Assembly: GCA_037893225.1 (NCBI GenBank)
Contig: JAZGUH010000271.1
Span: 1 to 64,000, forward strand
Direction: 5' to 3'
Length of the DNA: 64,000 bases
From: Hippasteria phrygiana
Lineage: Eukaryota; Echinodermata; Asteroidea; Valvatida; Goniasteridae
Of this stretch, positions 54,884 through 59,310 are shown one piece after another. Every line of letters starts with the position of its first letter. Position 1 is the first letter of the stretch. Under the pieces are notes generated by a model. The model ran no database searches. It was not told the DNA's origin and saw nothing but the letters and a program-made list of their open reading frames with translations. A program made the position numbers and the translations under genes.

Positions 54884-57800
54884 TACCGGCGATGGGTCAT
54901 TTGGGAGACATTCCCATAGACTTGTGCACACAATTTTTTTCAACTTTAATGTAACCAAACCCAACTTTCCCCTCATCCTACCCCCACGAATTTCGGTATA
55001 TTTATGTTTTGGACCATCCTCTATCGATATAACCCAGTTCCGACAGTAGAATTCTCAATATTTAAGGGGGCTGTGACATTAGGGAGACATTGAAATGTCT
55101 CCCTAATGTCACTAGTTTGCCTAAGGTTTAAAAAATTATGACAATGTCTCCTTAAGGGACCATTAACAGTTATACAGGTTCTTATATAGCGCTTTTAGCA
55201 AGATCAAAGCGCTTTACAAATATTATTACCCCTGGTCATCGGGCACATTAATCATTCCTGAAACCTTCTCAGCTCTCTGGGGAGTATACAGCCCCGGCTG
55301 CTATTTTAAGCGCACATGATGAAAACATTTTGCAGAGCCAGCTTCACTTTGCATAGTATTAACTTAATTCTTGTTGCACTCAAGTTTGTACAAATTTTAC
55401 AAGTTGTTTTTTCCTTTATTCATATCAGGAAAATGAAGCACAGCGACTTCTGGAGATACAGATGGAACAGAGAAGACGAAGGAGTGAGGAGCAGAAATTG
55501 AACCGAAAGAAAGATGGCAAGGCCAAGTCTCTACGAAGCCAGATCCTGCCGAGTGGAAAAGAGACCAGCTCCATTGTGGACAGATTACTAGGGAAAATCA
55601 AGGGCGGATTCTCATCTCATCCAAAACCCAGGCCGGATGTGGACTCAAGTGACAGCAGCCAACCCCAATCGCCATGTCCTGAAGATGACCAACCTTCATC
55701 TATCAGCAGGCTCACACCGATCAGGAGATCCAAGCAAAAATTTGAGCAGAACCTGAATGTGATTTCTGAGAGTACGGCAGAAACAAGCAACATGCCCAGT
55801 GGGACATTAGACTCTGATGATGGGCAAAGTCGAGATGATTCCCCTGGAAATACAATGGTCGTGAAGCGCCAGCGGCCGCAATCCTCGGGCGCACGCCCTC
55901 TTTCAGCAGATGATGATTCTCTGTTTGATATGTTGGTCCAAGGAAACGAAGACGAAGCTTTAGCACAGTTTGAGAATTTTAAACGAGATGGCAGTATACG
56001 GAGGAGTGGCAGGCGATCAAAGAAGAACAGTGGAGTGGAGTTTTTGCCCAGCGACACACGCGAACGGCAGGACTCACCAAGTCACTCACCGACACTGACT
56101 AGACTTAATAAGTTAAATATCGATTCCACAGATTCCACGGATTCCCCTGATTCACGAAAGCCTGGACCTCAAGCCAATTTGCTGAAAGAAAAGGAACGTA
56201 TTCGCGAACTCATGAGAGGGAGTGATGCAAGAAACCTGATGGAGCCATTAAAAGTTAGCCGGAGAGCCAGCAGTGAGATTTCGCATTCAGATATTGATGA
56301 TGTTCTTCAAAATACGAGTGCAGAACAAAGTGCTGACAGAGCAAGTGCAGATATTCAGAAGGACCGTATTGCCAATTACAGCAGTATGATGAATTCGCCG
56401 TCAGCAGGACCTCAGCCAAGTAGAAAATCTGTGACTTCGGCCTCATCATCTGTAAATGAACCCAGCCATTCTGGATTAAAACTGGAAGAAGACCAGAAGA
56501 GAATTGAGCCAAGTACTGTATCAAATTCTGGTCCACCGCGGAGGCGACCTTTTCGGCGAAGCCAAAGTGAGTTCAGTGTCGCAGATGTGCATGAAGCTGC
56601 ACGGGAATTAAGAGAAGCTGCTGCTCGTCAAAATGAGAGTATGAAACCTGCTCCACCAGAGGCCATGCTGCCACCTAATGAAAGAGATGGAGACATTTCA
56701 GCTGACAAAAAGGTCTCCAGTTGGCAAAACAAAGTGGACGTTGAAGCAGCTCTGAATACTGTTGAATCACAGTTGTCAACCCGGGAGAAGATTCGTTCCA
56801 GGGATGACGACACAGCTGACACCGACAGGATGCAGAAGCAGCGATATTCCAGGTGGCGGTCAGGCAGCTTTACATGGGACACACCTAAAAACAAAGAGGA
56901 GAGAACAGAAAAAAGAAGAAATTCAACAATCTATGAAGATCATGAAAGCACCGTTTTTCTGGACAGACCAATCGAAGCTGGACTAGCCAAAGGTTTAGAA
57001 TCCTATGCTGAGTCCTACAACCTAAAGATCCGAAAGGAGCGGCAGACAATTGAAAATATCATGACTGGTGTGGATGAGAAGGATGATGACCCAGGATCCC
57101 CAAGGAAGATATCATCAGACTTCTCAAGAATGAAAGGGCTAGAAGCACTGAGAGCAAAGTTCAGACAGAAGCAGGCTCTTTCAGAAGCCTTCAATGAAGA
57201 AGAGACATGGGCAACCATTGATAGAAAGCAAGTGGAAATTCGACGAGACCTGCTTGATATAAGGACTGCCAAAGATTCAGAAGATGATCTTCATGTGGAG
57301 GATATCGAAATAGCGAGCAGTCAAGAGGTAACTACCTCTTCCACTGATGTCCTAGCCACTGAGACAGTGTATAAAATAACAGATGATGATGTGTATGTGC
57401 TTAAAGATCAGTCTCATACGCGTACTGCAACTGAGTCTCTTACTGAGAAAAAAGCATCCAAGAATATACGTGGAAGTTCTATCACAACTAAGAGTGATGA
57501 GAATGCCAATGAAATTCCATCCTCATCATCATCCACATCCAGTAAATCAACTGTTAAAACTATGAGAAAAACCTCTGCACTCTCGCGGCCAACGGCTGCA
57601 TCAAGTGCAGGCAGAGTTACTCCAAGGCAAGCCAACACAACTCAAAGGGTGTCACCAGGTAAAACTATACCCCAGAGAATGAATGTAATTGAGCCCCTTC
57701 CCAGGTCTAGCCCTCGAGTTGGGAAGAACTCTCGAAATGTACCAAAAAAATCAACAACGCCTCAGTCATCATTAGCATCAGGGAGTCCCCTGCGCTCGGC

Positions 57801-59310
57801 TCAACGAGGTGGCAGTGCCGAGTCCCTCCCAACTTCAGAAACTTCAGATACCCGACATAGGCGTGTATCTTCTCACAGTAACTCTTCTACTGTCTCAACT
57901 GCGAGCAACTCTTCCATCAGGTCTTCTGGGATTGGCAGAAACCTTCATTCACCAAGAGGCACCAAAACAGTGACAACACGAGTCAGCAGATCTAATTCTG
58001 CAACGTCATCATGCAGCACAGACTCTGAACGGAAGCTTCGGGCTTCCAGTCTACGATCTACCAATTCGAGCAGCAGTGCCAGGAGCACTGGTTCTAGAGC
58101 TTCACCTACACCAGCCAAGGCTTGGAACTCTGGCAGTTCGACTTCAAGAACGGCGGTAACAAAAGCAGAGCCATTTGTCCGAACAGCACATGAGCGTCGG
58201 ACCTTCCCCAGATCAAATAGAGTGCCGACAAGTACAGGAACGAGATCATCTGCTCGTGTAGGTTCCAGCAAAGCAGTGACCGAAAATAAAGAGAGGATGA
58301 ATACTAATAGTAGCATTGGTTACTCACTAAACACAAAAAGACGGACTCAAAATACAAGCAATGAAGTGGATAATTCAAGTACAGCACCCACAAACAGAGG
58401 GAAAGCTGTATCACCCAAGCTTGCAGGACACTCAAAATTGAATACATCAACGACTCCACCTAAATCAAGGGTATCATCTGTACAAAAATCAAATAGCTTC
58501 CAATCCCAGTCAGTGACTAGAAAGACACAGAGTACACTGTCCAAAATTCTTCCAAAACCAGCTTCCACGAACAGAACTGGAGCTCAGTCACCCAGAAGTG
58601 TGCTTGCCACACCAGTGACAAAGAGCCCGATGAAAATGGGCACCGCCAGCTTTGGCTTGAGTGATCTTGAGCCAGCTGCTCAGTCTGGGATGCGAGGCTC
58701 AAAACTACATCCAAGCATATCTGCCACTGAGACAGAAGCAGATTCTTCAAAGGATACTGCAGTGGATTCCAGTATGGTTTCAGTAAGTCCAGATGTCGAT
58801 GCAGGTGGCAGTAGCAGTGAGGCTCGTAGCATCAGCTCACTCTCCTTAGGGGAAGTGTCCCAAGAGGATACTTCGGCCCAGGAGGAGAGGAGCTCAGCAA
58901 GTAACAAGCCAAAGCACCTCCCCCGCACTTCATCCCTGTATTCCAGTCTCCAACCAGTTCCACTCCCGGTCTCCGAGGACTCAGCACAAGAGTCTGACAC
59001 CCGTGGCGGGTTAAGCCGAGGGCCCTCCACATCCTCCCTGCCACCGGATATCCGTAAGCGTGGACTAGCAGACAGTGACCTAGCAAAGAAATCCAACAAA
59101 GGGACATTCAGTAAATTTATGCACAAACTTAGTCGAAAGGGGGACAAAGGCCAAGATGCATCGCATGAAGCTGGTACAGATGGTAGTACCGCCTCGCTAT
59201 CTGAAATGCCACGTTCCCAAGCCAAGGTGAAGAGAACAGTCTCCCTAGGGAAGAAATCTGCTGCTGAAAAGAACGTAAGCGGCACCAATAAGAAACCAGT
59301 CTTTAGATAG
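17235..59310 (+). CDS. INF2: INF2-like inverted formin, 15 exons, 5' end missing
   Basis: The coding segments are 17235-17394, 23707-23740, 31058-31202, 39197-39988, 43609-43743, 45216-45277, 46101-46203, 47058-47143, 47832-47932, 49799-49869, 50325-50432, 50898-50968, 52589-52721, 53875-54039 and 55429-59310. They sum to 6048 nt and stay in frame to a TAG. All introns are GT-AG. In the 2015-residue product, about 1-185 is the distal DID (armadillo-like), 270-326 is FH1 with long proline runs, about 347-722 is FH2, 767-783 is a DAD/WH2-like motif, and the rest is a Ser/Thr/Arg-rich tail. Known for the family: INF2 nucleates, elongates and severs actin filaments, acts at the ER and mitochondria, and is autoinhibited by DID-DAD contact. 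The match to INF2 rather than other formins rests on the DID segment, the FH1/FH2 order and the DAD-like motif just after FH2. Human INF2 is about 1249 residues, so this protein is much longer. The first DID exons and the start codon are not in view. Confidence 0.93.
17513..17664. repeat. (GGTTC)n pentanucleotide array
   Basis: 152 bp, about 30 units, one early variant unit (GGTTT). It starts 118 bp after the INF2 donor at 17395, so it would be present in the pre-mRNA. Arg-Phe-Gly-Ser-Val frames across it are artefacts. Confidence 0.98.
18537..18782 (-). CDS. Putative SAP-like domain reading frame inside foldback element
   Basis: 81 codons. The N-terminus reads [20 protein letters not shown], then [17 protein letters not shown]. 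This resembles the helix-extended-helix SAP fold (pattern: helix, 'L..fL......G.k.eLi.la'), a DNA-binding module. The start has A at -3 and G at +4. The last roughly 20 residues are encoded by the element's terminal repeat, so the natural protein probably continued elsewhere. It may be the first exon of a transposon or captured host gene. SAP-like starts with this spacing are familiar to me from invertebrate YqaJ/SWIM-type proteins, but the assignment here is tentative. Confidence 0.4.
   Translation of the reverse strand: MDFARMRVDELKHFLTNQVIPCAGKKREELIDLAEKGCKKYGQCIGDTHFRFCESFSHDALRNLASPRLPLAAHRVVNRLN
18537..18908. mobile_element. Foldback/TIR element enclosing a SAP-like ORF
   Basis: About 60-bp imperfect inverted ends: left 'caattcagtcgattcacaac' then 'gcgccgccagcggcaa', right the inverse ending 'gtgaatcgaccgaattg'. 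The interior of about 240 bp is not palindromic and carries the start of a minus-strand coding frame. It looks like an internally deleted DNA transposon. Confidence 0.82.
21559..22083. mobile_element. Candidate inverted-repeat element, AT-rich core
   Basis: 'ccagggaaaggtggttg' at the left and the inverse 'caaccacctcgccctgg' at the right, extending to 'tcagtact' / 'agtactactga'. The 480-bp core is AT-rich and has no frame. Divergent arms make this less certain than the other foldbacks. Confidence 0.5.
22569..22583. repeat. Poly-G tract
   Basis: About 15 consecutive G in the plus strand, inside the first INF2 intron seen. Confidence 0.9.
22735..23020 (-). repeat. Dispersed repeat family C, copy 2 (inverted)
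   Basis: Reverse-complement match of 12474-12782, with the same block order. The poly-C runs of copy 1 appear as shorter G runs here. Confidence 0.85.
23707..23740 (+). CDS. INF2: INF2 34-nt microexon: DID helix
   Basis: A 34-nt exon flanked by ccccgatgcag and gtgagtag. It completes the glycine codon left open at 17394 and gives [10 protein letters not shown], then leaves AG that joins A at 31058 to make arginine. This supplies the missing INF2 segment (vertebrate INF2 reads LQLLDVL at this place) between RNELIG and [13 protein letters not shown]. Both phases fit exactly and no other sequence is needed. It is too short for ordinary ORF or gene callers. Support: splice sites, phase and family alignment; no transcript seen. 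Confidence 0.9.
24232..24590 (+). repeat. Three-copy tandem repeat, about 117-145 bp unit
   Basis: Each unit has 'catggga', 'gaaaccctgccatcctccca', 'atccaggccc', 'aaccacgcc' and 'ggatggtcatggtctgacag' (allowing for divergence). The anchor 'ctgccatc' is at about 24254, 24372 and 24518. Confidence 0.9.
24620..24779. mobile_element. Small foldback element, 22-bp perfect arms
   Basis: The arms are cagataaatattgaaggtag (continuing ca) and the exact inverse at 24758-24779. The interior is AT-rich and non-coding. It is a MITE-like element with no partner copy in the window. Confidence 0.8.
27854..28432. mobile_element. Region bounded by inverted GGCGGATCCAGG ends
   Basis: 'aggcggatccagg' at 27855-27867 and the inverse 'cctggatccgcct' at 28419-28431. 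Both ends run into G or C homopolymers (27866-27885 G; 28017-28035 and 28395-28408 C). It could be one element or two decayed ones end to end. Similar 'ggcggatccagg' ends are common in marine invertebrate genomes, to my recollection. Confidence 0.6.
30393..30447. repeat. Hairpin gtccgccattttgt
   Basis: Inverted 14-bp arms 'gtccgccattttgt' / 'acaaaatggcggac', separated by about 24 bp. The arm contains a YY1-like GCCATTTT. It may be the remnant of a short foldback element. Confidence 0.65.
31058..31202 (+). CDS. INF2: INF2 exon: DID segment
   Basis: Acceptor ttgcactttacag, donor cag|gtgagg. It encodes [20 protein letters not shown] through [13 protein letters not shown]. This corresponds to the INF2 DID stretch with 'DLLIQLEAFEE' and 'EVFASLF'. 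The upstream phase takes two bases from the microexon, and the exon ends in phase 0. The bases before 31058 and after 31202 lie in frame with the exon but are intronic. Confidence 0.93.
31373..32192. mobile_element. TTAA-flanked MITE family B, copy 2, interrupted
   Basis: TTAA at 31369-31372 and 32193-32196 flank it, the same target as copy 1. Length is 820 bp against 390 because of insertions: a foldback element at 31649-31771, and another segment at about 31862-32030 bounded by a repeated 'aaagtat'. Blocks shared with copy 1 stay in order around the insertions. Confidence 0.85.
31649..31771. mobile_element. Nested foldback element with TTA target repeats
   Basis: The arms, ggccgtgtccgaattacttg and onward for about 50 bp, are inverted with a short loop around 31700-31720. 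TTA flanks at 31646-31648 and 31772-31774 look like a target-site duplication. It lies inside MITE family B copy 2, so it inserted later. Confidence 0.88.
34500..34605 (-). mobile_element. tRNA-derived SINE remnant, copy 1
   Basis: Read on the minus strand: box-A-like 'tacctcagttgagc', box-B-like 'ggttcaatccc', then a body with 'ttttttgttcactttcaaag'. The body resembles that at 53465-53490 (plus strand). It does not fold as a complete tRNA. Confidence 0.6.
34745..35166. mobile_element. MITE family B, copy 3
   Basis: It starts AAGGTAGTATACAACATTTG and ends in TTACCTT. It is flanked by CATA on both sides (34741-34744, 35167-35170). The internal blocks of copy 1 are conserved. The flank differs from the TTAA of copies 1 and 2, so either the target sequence is relaxed or the ends have drifted. 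Confidence 0.85.
35238..35264. repeat. Poly-G tract, 27 bp
   Basis: 27 uninterrupted G on the plus (sense) strand of the INF2 intron. Confidence 0.95.
37004..37034. repeat. Poly-G tract
   Basis: Six to seven G, one T, then about 23 G, on the sense strand. Confidence 0.93.
39197..39988 (+). CDS. INF2: INF2 exon: end of DID, FH1, start of FH2
   Basis: The acceptor is ctttgctcag and the donor is aacatg|gtaagt; 264 codons in phase 0. It opens [20 protein letters not shown], the last DID helices, with [17 protein letters not shown] just after. A 60-residue Ser/Asn-rich linker follows. From about 39668 to 39835 is the FH1, with runs of up to eight or nine prolines separated by Gly-rich spacers; this is the profilin-actin binding region. 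The exon closes with [17 protein letters not shown], the conserved FH2 opening (lasso Trp), and IWAKVNM. The bases between 39095 and 39196 are in frame but intronic, as the acceptor and the INF2 alignment show. Confidence 0.95.
40796..41020 (+). repeat. Dispersed repeat family D, copy 2
   Basis: Ordered matches to 16944-17160: 'tttatggaagt', 'ggctaaaagccact', 'gggttggccacattttaggt', 'ctttcagacct'. Confidence 0.75.
41038..41092. repeat. (CAA)n/(AAT)n trinucleotide repeat
   Basis: A run of 'caacaa' units changes to 'aataataat' and back to 'caacaa'. Confidence 0.95.
41253..41400. mobile_element. Foldback element with tgtttag repeats
   Basis: The arms cttgctatcagtttgtaaac and the exact inverse at the right end enclose several 'tgtttag' / 'ctaaaca' units. 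No coding capacity. Confidence 0.82.
42380..42650 (+). mobile_element. tRNA-derived SINE with perfect B box
   Basis: GGTTCGAATCC at 42422-42432 is a perfect Pol III B box. The body has 'ctgactccgtgggttttccc' and 'ggttttcctcccacctctaa', and an A-rich end ('aattaaatagaaataaa') near 42640. The A box is unclear, so the head may be decayed. Confidence 0.6.
42690..42830 (-). mobile_element. tRNA-like SINE remnant, copy 2
   Basis: Minus strand: 'aacctcgttgatagagtgcc' is box-A-like; 'ggcaaatttaaatcctt' is in the box-B position, followed by 'ttttgtccattttgtttgct'. The arrangement parallels the copies at 34500 and 53395 but is diverged. Confidence 0.45.
43090..43237. mobile_element. Foldback element, arms ttttgagacgc...acataccgg
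   Basis: About 32-bp arms (ttttgagacgctggtggcag on the left; the right arm is the inverse with two changes) enclose a direct repeat of 'agtt(c)(t/c)gagcatgcgc', which contains NRF-1-like GCATGCGC sites. It lies 370 bp before an FH2 exon. Confidence 0.85.
43609..43743 (+). CDS. INF2: INF2 exon: FH2 lasso/linker
   Basis: Acceptor cgtccacag, donor atg|gtatta; 45 codons, phase 0. It encodes [20 protein letters not shown], which matches the FH2 'F...IE.LF' lasso region, then a charged linker rich in Lys/Asp ([15 protein letters not shown]). Confidence 0.92.
43797..43935. mobile_element. MITE family B fragment with internal duplication
   Basis: 'ggttccctgacctgaagatt' and 'ccctgacgtctaaa' match the core of family B. 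The phrase 'tcagaatattttggtctggg' then occurs twice about 62 bp apart. Confidence 0.65.
44336..44482. mobile_element. Foldback element carrying a DR1 site
   Basis: The arms begin atagacgagttcgataatt, continue through 'aaaggtc...ggtcagctgtacca' and are inverted at 44420-44482. The left arm holds AGGTCAAAGGTCA at 44358-44370; the right arm has a diverged version. Confidence 0.85.
44358..44370 (+). promoter_or_regulatory. Perfect DR1 nuclear-receptor-type motif
   Basis: AGGTCA-A-AGGTCA, the consensus for HNF4/RXR-type dimers. It lies within the arm of a foldback element in an INF2 intron. The match is sequence only; function is unknown. Confidence 0.5.
44648..44859. mobile_element. Foldback element, 30-bp perfect arms
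   Basis: ggaaagagttccatatccgg plus 10 further bases (44648-44677) is exactly inverted at 44830-44859. The arm itself contains the near-palindrome 'ggaaagagttcc'. The interior is not coding. Confidence 0.88.
45216..45277 (+). CDS. INF2: INF2 exon: FH2 knob start
   Basis: 62 nt after ctttgttag. It encodes [20 protein letters not shown], the canonical FH2 '(L/V)LDxKRSxNIxIxLkqf' motif that includes the conserved Ile/Asn of the actin-binding knob. It ends in phase 2, with AG completed by C at 46101 to give Ser. Confidence 0.95.
46101..46203 (+). CDS. INF2: INF2 exon: FH2 knob
   Basis: Acceptor caaatcttag, donor gag|gtatta. It encodes [20 protein letters not shown] and then [15 protein letters not shown]. 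This matches the FH2 segment 'L..LLK.LPE..E'. Phase in 2, phase out 0. The residues after the donor are intronic. Confidence 0.94.
46204..47057 (+). other. INF2: INF2 intron (0.85 kb) with poly-G and (CAAA)n
   Basis: Two G runs at about 46671-46691 and 46699-46718 are separated by 'tgaggga'. A (CAAA)n tract at 46845-46877 follows. Proline-rich minus-strand frames here are artefacts of the G runs. Confidence 0.9.
47058..47143 (+). CDS. INF2: INF2 exon: FH2
   Basis: Acceptor atccatccag, donor ccgtt|gtaagt; 86 nt. It encodes [20 protein letters not shown] and then YLMVMDIP. This matches the FH2 pattern 'f.gd..kL..ae.F.l.l..iP'. The split Phe codon is completed at 47832. Confidence 0.94.
47144..47831 (+). 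other. INF2: INF2 intron (0.7 kb)
   Basis: It contains the foldback element at 47560-47774, which ends 57 bp before the next exon. Otherwise AT-rich. Confidence 0.85.
47560..47774. mobile_element. CpG-rich MITE, ends TAAGCCAGTTCGGTAT
   Basis: 'taagccagttcggtatttc' and the inverse 'gagataccgaactggctta' bound 215 bp. TA is a likely target. The core is rich in CG ('cgcgcgcgtg', 'acaacgcgcacgtg'), unlike the AT-rich surroundings. Confidence 0.85.
47832..47932 (+). CDS. INF2: INF2 exon: FH2
   Basis: Acceptor atcttcaccag, donor agag|gtaatt; 101 nt, phase 1 out. It encodes [20 protein letters not shown] and then [13 protein letters not shown]. This aligns with INF2 'YQLRIECMLL' and the following helix. 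Confidence 0.94.
48249..48427. mobile_element. Tc1/mariner-pogo type MITE
   Basis: CAGTAGAACGCTACTATAAC at the left; the inverse near the right end ends GTTCTACTG, with 'gttatagcgaagttctactg'. TA dinucleotides flank it (47-48 and 28-29 of the respective hundreds). The end resembles the pogo/Tigger TIR pattern 'CAGT.GAA..TC..TATAACGAAC'. Non-autonomous. Confidence 0.85.
49417..49449. repeat. Poly-G tract, about 33 bp
   Basis: The longest uninterrupted homopolymer in the window, on the sense strand of an INF2 intron, 350 bp before the GNFLN exon. Confidence 0.95.
49799..49869 (+). CDS. INF2: INF2 exon: FH2 GNFLN motif
   Basis: 71 nt after a strong polypyrimidine acceptor (ttctttttctgttag), donor gct|gtaagt. 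It encodes [20 protein letters not shown] and then FLNA, the hallmark FH2 'L..vL..GNfLN' helix. Confidence 0.95.
49870..50324 (+). other. INF2: INF2 intron (455 bp), nothing recognised
   Basis: AT-rich, no repeat with a partner. 50104-50200 shows an in-frame-looking stretch, '[20 protein letters not shown]', bounded by 'ttatatccacctacag' and 'caagtagg'. It is discussed as a finding. Confidence 0.6.
50325..50432 (+). CDS. INF2: INF2 exon: FH2 [10 protein letters not shown] motif
   Basis: Acceptor tacattgcag, donor tcg|gtaagg; 36 codons, phase 0. It encodes [20 protein letters not shown] and then [16 protein letters not shown]. This matches the FH2 signature 'G.a.GFkl..LlkL..tks......tLLhyv'. 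Confidence 0.96.
50433..50897 (+). other. INF2: INF2 intron (465 bp)
   Basis: A duplicated 'gagggggcactttcccatgag' (about 50668-50711) is the only repeat seen. Confidence 0.7.
50898..50968 (+). CDS. INF2: INF2 exon: FH2
   Basis: 71 nt, acceptor tatttacag, donor tcaag|gtgggt, phase 2 out. It encodes [20 protein letters not shown] and DAS. This matches INF2 'HPDLLQLPRDLEQPSQA'. Confidence 0.92.
51000..51215. mobile_element. Diverged relative of the 2146-2391 foldback element
   Basis: Inverted ends 'agtccctgcaagtcc' / 'gcagggacttgtgatggact', iterated 'aagtcctttca' units, and a core 'caataacaaaggaatg' with 'tttgaatagcttgtga' that matches the reverse complement of the first element. Confidence 0.65.
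51338..51412. mobile_element. Hairpin element, arms acgtttcaaactt
   Basis: 33-bp arms ('acgtttcaaacttgagcaag' and onward; one or two mismatches) with a loop of about 10 bp. The RNA would form a long stem. Confidence 0.85.
51960..52199. mobile_element. Foldback element, arms ggggttttcgaaacc
   Basis: Inverted arms of about 100 bp with gaps: 'ggggttttcgaaacc', 'ttggcttcgtctcc', 'gaagcaaaccaaatg' on the left and their inverses on the right. Repeated 'cttcgtctccg' units lie inside each arm. Confidence 0.88.
52263..52504. mobile_element. MITE, ends GGGGCCAATTTCAT
   Basis: About 50-bp arms: 'ggggccaatttcataaagct', 'gttaagcacaaaaatttgct', 'tagcatgaaaatg', inverted at 52445-52504. The 'tttgcttagcatgaaaat' unit occurs a third time inside. 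This end sequence is, to my knowledge, widespread in marine invertebrate genomes. It stops 84 bp before an INF2 exon. Confidence 0.92.
52589..52721 (+). CDS. INF2: INF2 exon: FH2 coiled-coil region
   Basis: 133 nt; acceptor tgcaccag, donor aag|gtagga. It encodes [20 protein letters not shown], then an acidic helix and [13 protein letters not shown]. This is the late FH2 coiled-coil portion. Confidence 0.92.
52838..53260. mobile_element. Degenerate TIR element, 420 bp
   Basis: Left 'ccactccagaaaaaggtgat' and onward 'ataagtcgc'; right inverse 'gcgacataatataccttttt' then 'ccagagcggg'. About 29 bp with five or six differences. The core is AT-rich and non-coding. Confidence 0.65.
53395..53500 (+). 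mobile_element. tRNA-derived SINE remnant, copy 3
   Basis: 'tagctcagtttgcagagcg' (A-box-like) and 'ggttcaaatgcc' (B-box-like), then 'ctttgttttctttgttcact'. The stems do not pair as a functional tRNA. It shares the 'tttgttcacttt.aaa' body with 34500-34605. Confidence 0.65.
53875..54039 (+). CDS. INF2: INF2 exon: FH2 post helix
   Basis: 55 codons; acceptor cctcttacag, donor aaa|gtaagt. It encodes [20 protein letters not shown] and then [13 protein letters not shown]. This matches INF2 '[20 protein letters not shown]', the FH2 post that dimerises with the lasso. Confidence 0.95.
54717..54744. repeat. Perfect short hairpin
   Basis: Arms 'gctgtttcggaa' / 'ttccgaaacagc' with a 2-4-nt loop. Confidence 0.85.
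54889..55162. mobile_element. Inverted-repeat element with GGGAGACATT ends
   Basis: Left 'atgggtcatttgggagacat', right inverse 'aatgtctccttaagggacca'. Inside is a perfect palindrome at 55073-55112 whose arms, 'gtgacattagggagacatt', repeat the terminal motif, with only two bases between them. Confidence 0.7.
55170..55265 (+). repeat. Possible dispersed repeat 'tatagcgctttt...aagcgctttacaaa'
   Basis: 'cttatatagcgcttttagca' and 'caaagcgctttacaaatatt' recall a short repeat seen in many marine invertebrates. There is no second copy here, so the call rests on memory of the family. Confidence 0.4.
55429..59310 (+). CDS. INF2: INF2 terminal exon: end of FH2, DAD/WH2-like motif, giant Ser-rich tail
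   Basis: Acceptor attcatatcag; 1293 codons then TAG. It opens [20 protein letters not shown], the basic helix after FH2. Residues [14 protein letters not shown] (about 55570-55611) align with INF2 'VIDALLADIRKGF', the DAD/WH2-like element that binds actin monomers and the DID. The following 1230 residues are low complexity and rich in Ser, Thr, Arg and Lys, for example around 57868-57927 where a 20-residue stretch holds eleven Ser. A likely helical, charged segment lies near 57139-57290 ([18 protein letters not shown]). A basic segment, [14 protein letters not shown], lies near the end. Many RxxS sites suggest phosphorylation. The tail has no domain I recognise; a microtubule-binding role, as in FHDC1, is an inference from composition only. 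Confidence 0.93.
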   Translation, partial: ENEAQRLLEIQMEQRRRRSEEQKLNRKKDGKAKSLRSQILPSGKETSSIVDRLLGKIKGGFSSHPKPRPDVDSSDSSQPQSPCPEDDQPSSISRLTPIRRSKQKFEQNLNVISESTAETSNMPSGTLDSDDGQSRDDSPGNTMVVKRQRPQSSGARPLSADDDSLFDMLVQGNEDEALAQFENFKRDGSIRRSGRRSKKNSGVEFLPSDTRERQDSPSHSPTLTRLNKLNIDSTDSTDSPDSRKPGPQANLLKEKERIRELMRGSDARNLMEPLKVSRRASSEISHSDIDDVLQNTSAEQSADRASADIQKDRIANYSSMMNSPSAGPQPSRKSVTSASSSVNEPSHSGLKLEEDQKRIEPSTVSNSGPPRRRPFRRSQSEFSVADVHEAARELREAAARQNESMKPAPPEAMLPPNERDGDISADKKVSSWQNKVDVEAALNTVESQLSTREKIRSRDDDTADTDRMQKQRYSRWRSGSFTWDTPKNKEERTEKRRNSTIYEDHESTVFLDRPIEAGLAKGLESYAESYNLKIRKERQTIENIMTGVDEKDDDPGSPRKISSDFSRMKGLEALRAKFRQKQALSEAFNEEETWATIDRKQVEIRRDLLDIRTAKDSEDDLHVEDIEIASSQEVTTSSTDVLATETVYKITDDDVYVLKDQSHTRTATESLTEKKASKNIRGSSITTKSDENANEIPSSSSSTSSKSTVKTMRKTSALSRPTAASSAGRVTPRQANTTQRVSPGKTIPQRMNVIEPLPRSSPRVGKNSRNVPKKSTTPQSSLASGSPLRSAQRGGSAESLPTSETSDTRHRRVSSHSNSSTVSTASNSSIRSSGIGRNLHSPRGTKTVTTRVSRSNSATSSCSTDSERKLRASSLRSTNSSSSARSTGSRASPTPAKAWNSGSSTSRTAVTKAEPFVRTAHERRTFPRSNRVPTSTGTRSSARVGSSKAVTENKERMNTNSSIGYSLNTKRRTQNTSNEVDNSSTAPTNRGKAVSPKLAGHSKLNTSTTPPKSRVSSVQKSNSFQSQSVTRKTQSTLSKILPKPASTNRTGAQSPRSVLATPVTKSPMKMGTASFGLSDLEPAAQSGMRGSKLHPSISATETEADSSKDTAVDSSMVSVSPDVDAGGSSSEARSISSLSLGEVSQEDTSAQEERSSASNKPKHLPRTSSLYSSLQPVPLPVSEDSAQESDTRGGLSRGPSTSSLPPDIRKRGLADSDLAKKSNKGTFSKFMHKLSRKGDKGQDASHEAGTDGSTASLSEMPRSQAKVKRTVSLGKKSAAEKNVSGTNKKPVFR

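Larger units (their letters stand above)
54040..55428 (+). other. INF2: INF2 intron (1.4 kb) before terminal exon
   Basis: It holds a (TTTG)n tract near 54063, a hairpin at 54717-54744, (AAT)n near 54850-54890, the GGGAGACATT element and a sequence, 'tatatagcgcttttagcaag', typical of a dispersed invertebrate repeat. Confidence 0.8.

Noticed and set aside
55073..55112. microRNA hairpin
   Set aside because: A two-base centre leaves no loop for a normal precursor, and the motif belongs to a repeat.
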